From the NCBI GenBank assembly GCA_014384665.1, contig JACNFI010000294.1, positions 7,014 through 15,436 on the forward strand: 8,423 nt of DNA. Direction: 5' to 3'. A program made the position numbers and the translations under genes. The notes below the pieces were generated by a model. That model did no database searches and was not told the origin of the DNA. It saw only the letters and a list, made by a program, of their open reading frames with translations. The first letter of the stretch is position 1. The number at the start of each line of letters is the position of its first letter. Shown here one piece after another: positions 5,559 through 8,423 of this stretch. Source of the DNA: Candidatus Cloacimonadota bacterium. Lineage in GTDB: Bacteria; Cloacimonadota; Cloacimonadia; JGIOTU-2.

Positions 5559-5944
5559 AATATTTATTAGATACCAATACCTGTATCCGATATTTAAACG
5601 GTTCTTCTGAGAATATAAGGAATCAATTTGAACAACATAACTATAATGAAATAGTCTTATGTTCAATCGTGAAAGCGGAATTATTTTATGGTGTCTTGAA
5701 GAGTGCTAATCCAGACAAAAATTTGGTAAGGATTAATGAGTTTTTTCCAGATTTAATTGTTTATTCAGATAATGAATTCTTCTTTTCTGAAGTCAAAAGC
5801 GCAAAAGATACAATTAGTAAGTCACAAATAAAATGGTTTCATTATCTTTCCGATGAACTTTGTATTAAAGTAGAATTGTTCTTAATTAACTATACAGAAA
5901 AAAAAATAGCAAACATATTAAAAAAATTGTCTAACCGTTTTTGA
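5555..5944 (+). CDS. Chimera: VapC PIN N-terminus joined to VRR-NUC-like C-terminus
   Basis: Residues 1-63 are a typical VapC start: D6 in L-L-D-T-N, a helix with C-I-R-Y-L-N-G, and E42 in K-A-E-L-F-Y-G. A normal VapC would go on to a D-x-x-I-A segment and an N-x-x-E/D-F end. Neither is present. From F64 the protein instead reads P65-D66-L-I-V-Y, F-F-F-S-E79-V-K81, then S-K-S-Q91-I-K-W and Y-L near 97-98. This is the order of the VRR-NUC (PD-(D/E)xK) nuclease signature, with D66, E79 and K81 as candidate metal-binding and catalytic residues. The joint falls at a run of six T (5741-5746). The total of 129 residues is close to a normal VapC. The likeliest origin is a deletion that fused two genes, leaving half of each fold and probably an inactive product. 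A functional new fusion cannot be excluded. Alternative frames after the joint are closed by stops. Confidence 0.72.
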   Translation: MKYLLDTNTCIRYLNGSSENIRNQFEQHNYNEIVLCSIVKAELFYGVLKSANPDKNLVRINEFFPDLIVYSDNEFFFSEVKSAKDTISKSQIKWFHYLSDELCIKVELFLINYTEKKIANILKKLSNRF

Positions 5945-6052
5945 AAAAAGGCTATAATGTAGTATTTTTTCAAATAATCTACTAAGGATTAAATTTTATA
6001 ATATTGAATCCAAAAGAAAAGAACTAATAATTTAATACTTTTTAAGGTTAAA

Positions 6053-6496
6053 ATGGTGTTGTCAGATATTTTGATTCTAATTCAAACTTTTGCGTTAATT
6101 ATTACTGCGCTAATAATACTTTGGTATGCAATAGAAACACGAAAAATCAGGAAAATTCATGAATTTGAATCTGAAAAATCGTTAAACGAATTAAATCCTC
6201 TTTTTCGCGTAGGAGGTGGAAACCATAACGGTAAAATATTGAAGTATCATTTTACGAACAAAGGTGGGTCTATTAAAGATATTTCAATTTCTACACAGAA
6301 AGGTTTTAAAGCTTTAATTGATCCTACAAATAATCTTCAAAAGGATGAAACGATAAATATTCAACTTGAAAATGAAAAAGATATATTACCGGATGATGTT
6401 TGTTTTGAAATTCATTTTGCAAACAAAATAAATCAAAAGAAATCGAAGAAATTTTGTTTTTCGTTCAAAGAGAATAATATGTTAGAAATAGATTGA
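6053..6496 (+). CDS. Small membrane-anchored protein, function unknown
   Basis: Not recognised as a named family. The 147 residues begin with one hydrophobic helix (about 4-26, ending in W-Y-A-I), followed at once by the basic stretch E-T-R-K-I-R-K-I. The positive-inside rule therefore puts the rest of the protein in the cytoplasm. From about residue 50 the sequence alternates short beta-type segments (K-Y-H-F-T-N-K-G-G-S, C-F-E-I-H-F-A-N-K) and resembles a compact beta-sandwich. AAGG at 6044-6047 lies 5 bases before the ATG. The gene stands 108 bases after the third TA module and 162 before the next gene. Small anchored proteins of this plan are common in accessory regions, but nothing here indicates the role. 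Confidence 0.7.
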   Translation: MVLSDILILIQTFALIITALIILWYAIETRKIRKIHEFESEKSLNELNPLFRVGGGNHNGKILKYHFTNKGGSIKDISISTQKGFKALIDPTNNLQKDETINIQLENEKDILPDDVCFEIHFANKINQKKSKKFCFSFKENNMLEID

Positions 6497-6500
6497 TACT

Positions 6501-6513
6501 ATTAACAGTTAAT
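6501..6513. repeat. 13-bp palindrome ATTAAC-A-GTTAAT
   Basis: Perfect 6-base arms around a single central A, starting 4 bases after the preceding stop codon. The form suits a dimeric regulator binding site better than a hairpin, but chance is possible in DNA this AT-rich. Confidence 0.4.
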
Positions 6514-6553
6514 TTCTTACTTAAAATAAATGCTAGATAAAATTCTTCCGGCT

Positions 6554-6576
6554 GGTTCAATTTTTTAAATTGAACC
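6554..6576. repeat. 23-bp palindrome upstream of the HTH gene
   Basis: GGTTCAATTT (6554-6563), three T (6564-6566), AAATTGAACC (6567-6576): perfect 10-bp arms with a 3-base centre. No T tract follows on either strand, so it is not a standard intrinsic terminator. It lies 82 bases before the start of the small putative DNA-binding protein, and an operator for that protein is a reasonable guess. Confidence 0.75.
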
Positions 6577-6658
6577 GAATAGTTTATGTCTATCAAAATA
6601 AAAATTCTAGAACAGATTACAAAGCTGAAAAAAAGGATAGAAGATTGGAGGTTTCAAT

Positions 6659-6964
6659 ATGACTGTCGAAGAAATTAAATTAAAGATTGAAAATTTAAGA
6701 CTTATTATGAATAAGTTAAAGAAAAAACCTACTTCTTTTGAAGATCTTATTATAAAGAAATATATTGAATTTGAAAGTACAACAAAACTTTCAAAATACT
6801 TAAAAGAAAGAGGATATAGAACTCCGAGAGGTACAAAATATACAACCTATGAGATAAGAGACATCATTCAAAGTAGACCTAAAAATGTTGACAATCTTCT
6901 TAAAAACATTGCTAATAATATATTTAATAGAAACAGTAGAATAGTTAATAATATTTATGGTTAA
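6659..6964 (+). CDS. Small protein with recombinase-like HTH region
   Basis: This 101-residue basic protein is not assigned to a named family. Residues 1-25 are charged and helical and may form a coiled coil. Residues about 42-72 (L-S-K-Y-L-K-E-R-G-Y-R-T-P-R-G-T-K-Y-T, then Y-E-I-R-D-I-I) follow the pattern seen in the DNA-binding 'recombinase' segment of large serine recombinases, where L-N-x-x-G-x-x-T-P-R-G-x-x-W is typical. There is no catalytic resolvase domain, so this would be a stand-alone DNA-binding module, perhaps a regulator. It has the strongest ribosome-binding site in the window, GGAGG at 6647-6651, 7 bases before the ATG. A 23-bp palindrome lies upstream, and an inverted repeat overlaps the stop codon. 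Confidence 0.65.
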   Translation: MTVEEIKLKIENLRLIMNKLKKKPTSFEDLIIKKYIEFESTTKLSKYLKERGYRTPRGTKYTTYEIRDIIQSRPKNVDNLLKNIANNIFNRNSRIVNNIYG

Positions 6965-6981
6965 ATAATTTTTTTTTAACC
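6959..6981. repeat. Inverted repeat spanning the stop codon
   Basis: GGTTAAA (6959-6965) and TTTAACC (6975-6981) form 7-bp arms around a 9-base AT loop. The left arm contains the stop codon TAA (6962-6964). The outer GGTT/AACC resembles the palindrome at 6554-6576. It could be a weak hairpin that limits read-through. T-rich sequence lies in the loop, not after the stem. Confidence 0.4.
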
Positions 6982-7020
6982 AATTATTGAAATAATTAAA
7001 CAACTTATAAAGGCAGTAAT

Positions 7021-7905
7021 ATGAAAAAAATTTATTTGTTTAGTTTATTAATTTTAATCTGTTTAATTGGCTGTAGTAAAAAAACTAATACAATTGCTAA
7101 AAAACACAAAAGCTATCAATACTTTAAAGTAACTACCTGGGTTTCTGAAAAATATGGCTTTAAACAAATAATAAAAGATGATAGTCTTTTTATTTCTGGC
7201 ACGCTTTATGATGGTTCAATAATTGACACAGTATACCATTTTTCATTAACAGATTCTACACTATATTATACAGAAATCAAAGAAGATACTACTATAACTG
7301 TTTCTTATGGTTATGATTTTATATTTTATTATGATATGCCATATTTTGTTTTATCAACTCCAAGTAGTTATTTTTTAGTTTTTACTCCAGAAAAAAGAGA
7401 TATTGAGATTAAGTCGACAAATAATTCTAAATCTATTAGATTTGAAATTGATGGTTATTCAATTGGTGATATAATTGATAGAGATTTGATAAATTTTACT
7501 GATGTATCAAATTATGGTGTTCCTCTCGAAATAGGCAATTTGAGATCAAATAATGATATTATACTTTCTATTATTGGTGATAGTATAATATACTCAATTG
7601 AAAGAGAAAATATTCATGATTATGATATTGATAATATTTTAAAGGTTGTAACAAACAAATTAGGCAAAGAACCTGAACATGACCCAATGCCTAATAAAAA
7701 AGCAATAAAACATGAACCAATCTTTGAAAGATATAGTTGGTGGAACTCAGGTGCAGTTTCCATCACTCTAAGTAGAGGTAAATATGTTGATTATTTTGGT
7801 GATGTAAGAACAATTAATTGGGGTTTAGAATACGATGATAAATTGAAGCAAAGTCTAATGGAAATTGTTTATGGAGATAAACCAAAGTCTTCAATAATAA
7901 AATAA
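7021..7905 (+). CDS. Lipoprotein, function unknown
   Basis: No named family recognised. The 294 residues start with a lipoprotein signal: K2-K3, a hydrophobic core and the lipobox L15-I16-G17-C18, so the mature protein should be lipidated at C18 and attached to a membrane facing outward. S19-K20-K21 follow, with no Asp at +2. The rest is rich in Ser, Thr, Tyr, Asp and aromatic residues in alternating short strands, with no obvious catalytic motif. A distinct second half begins near 141 (F-E-I-D-G-Y-S-I-G-D) and includes W240-W241-N and a final G-L-E-Y-D-D segment. AAAGG at 7009-7013 is 7 bases before the ATG. It is very AT-rich, as are its neighbours, and lies 56 bases after the HTH gene, possibly in the same transcript. 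Confidence 0.82.
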   Translation: MKKIYLFSLLILICLIGCSKKTNTIAKKHKSYQYFKVTTWVSEKYGFKQIIKDDSLFISGTLYDGSIIDTVYHFSLTDSTLYYTEIKEDTTITVSYGYDFIFYYDMPYFVLSTPSSYFLVFTPEKRDIEIKSTNNSKSIRFEIDGYSIGDIIDRDLINFTDVSNYGVPLEIGNLRSNNDIILSIIGDSIIYSIERENIHDYDIDNILKVVTNKLGKEPEHDPMPNKKAIKHEPIFERYSWWNSGAVSITLSRGKYVDYFGDVRTINWGLEYDDKLKQSLMEIVYGDKPKSSIIK

Positions 7906-8044
7906 GCTAAAATCTAATCATAGTACATAATTCATAGGCTAATCGATAATGATTTAAAAATTGGTAGTTAAAAAAAAGAAATTTTATTATCCAGATCAAT
8001 CGAGAGAACCTTAACAACAAAGAAAATCAAATAAAGGAGCAATA

Positions 8045-8423
8045 ATGGAAATTGAAGATAAGGGAATATGCAGATTTTGTTTAAAGACCTTTTCAGGTAG
8101 AGGTATGCAAAAACATATTCTCTTTTGTAAAGAGAAACAAAGAAAAGATGCGGAAGAATCAACTGGGACAAAAAATCAAAAAAAATATTACTATCTTAAA
8201 ATCTGGAGTTTTAAACCTTTTTGGTTATATCTTGAAATTGATACTAACGCAACACTAAAAGAATTGGATCAATTCTTACGGGGTATATGGCTTGAATGCT
8301 GTGGACATTTAAGTGAATTTGAGATAAATGGAATGAGATATGACAGTCAGAAATTTGATGATTTTTGGGGTGGTCCACCTTCAAAAACAATGAATTTTAT
8401 GATAAAAAATGTATTAAATGTTA
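8045..8423 (+). CDS. CCHC zinc-finger plus pRiA4b ORF-3-like protein (3' end cut)
   Basis: An open frame starts at 8045 and runs off the window (126 codons plus one base). AAGGAG at 8034-8039 lies 5 bases before the ATG, a strong ribosome-binding site. Residues 9-28 hold C9-x2-C12 and H24-x3-C28, a C2HC zinc-finger pattern. After a charged linker (about 29-46), residues 48-98 (Y-Y-L-K-I-W, W-L-Y-L-E-I-D, T-L-K-E-L-D-Q-F-L, then C-C-G-H-L-S-E-F-E-I-N-G) match the start of the plasmid pRiA4b ORF-3 family, in which a strand and helix are followed by an H-L-x-x-F motif. The biochemical role of that family is unknown. It is found on plasmids and in accessory DNA. The zinc finger suggests nucleic-acid or protein binding. 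Confidence 0.72.
   Translation, partial: MEIEDKGICRFCLKTFSGRGMQKHILFCKEKQRKDAEESTGTKNQKKYYYLKIWSFKPFWLYLEIDTNATLKELDQFLRGIWLECCGHLSEFEINGMRYDSQKFDDFWGGPPSKTMNFMIKNVLNV

Noticed and set aside
5953..5982. TATAAT followed by a bulged GTAGTATT/AATA-CTAC hairpin after the third TA module
   Set aside because: No suitable -35 box at normal spacing was found, and the hairpin is short and bulged. Either could be chance in AT-rich DNA.
6800..7003. Minus-strand open frame across the small HTH gene
   Set aside because: The plus-strand frame has a GGAGG ribosome-binding site and a recognisable motif. The minus-strand frame is low-complexity and without signals.
7961..7990. TTGGTA with 18 bases to TATTAT as a promoter for the zinc-finger gene
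   Set aside because: The -35 box is a poor match and the region is AT-rich. Not strong enough to list.
7968..8171. Open frame on the minus strand near the right end
   Set aside because: It is antisense to the zinc-finger gene at 8045, which has a strong ribosome-binding site and recognisable motifs. The minus-strand protein shows none.

Overview
The window looks like chromosomal DNA of an AT-rich, Gram-negative-type bacterium, probably one of the poorly cultured anaerobic lineages. This is inference from three things: an exported tricorn-type protease with a long Lys/Glu linker, a lipoprotein with a standard lipobox, and intergenic DNA made of short, drifting 'word-like' tandem repeats. No marker gene is present, so the phylum cannot be fixed. 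All supported genes lie on the + strand.

Region 1 (1-3531): a degenerate repeat tract leads into one large gene for a periplasmic tricorn-like S41 peptidase (two beta-propellers, PDZ, C-terminal serine-protease core). Its stop codon is followed directly by two more short tandem repeats and an imperfect inverted copy of them.

Region 2 (3418-5944): three type II toxin-antitoxin (TA) modules in a row, antitoxin first in each case and each behind its own TTGACA-type promoter. They are (i) an AbrB-type VapB with a complete PIN-domain VapC, higher in GC than its surroundings; (ii) a ParD-like antitoxin with a RelE/ParE-like toxin, flanked by two related copies of a sequence containing CGTCCCC; and (iii) a VapB-like antitoxin with a toxin gene that is a chimera. 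That last gene carries the first half of a PIN domain joined in frame, at a T6 tract, to what reads as the C-terminal part of a VRR-NUC nuclease domain. This is the most unusual object in the window.

Region 3 (5945-8423): a very AT-rich string of unidentified genes with their own ribosome-binding sites and gaps of 56-162 bases. They are a small membrane-anchored protein, a small protein with a recombinase-like helix-turn-helix region preceded by a 23-base palindrome, a lipoprotein, and the start of a CCHC zinc-finger plus pRiA4b ORF-3-like protein cut by the window edge. Taken together, regions 2 and 3 look like an accessory island placed downstream of a housekeeping-type protease gene.
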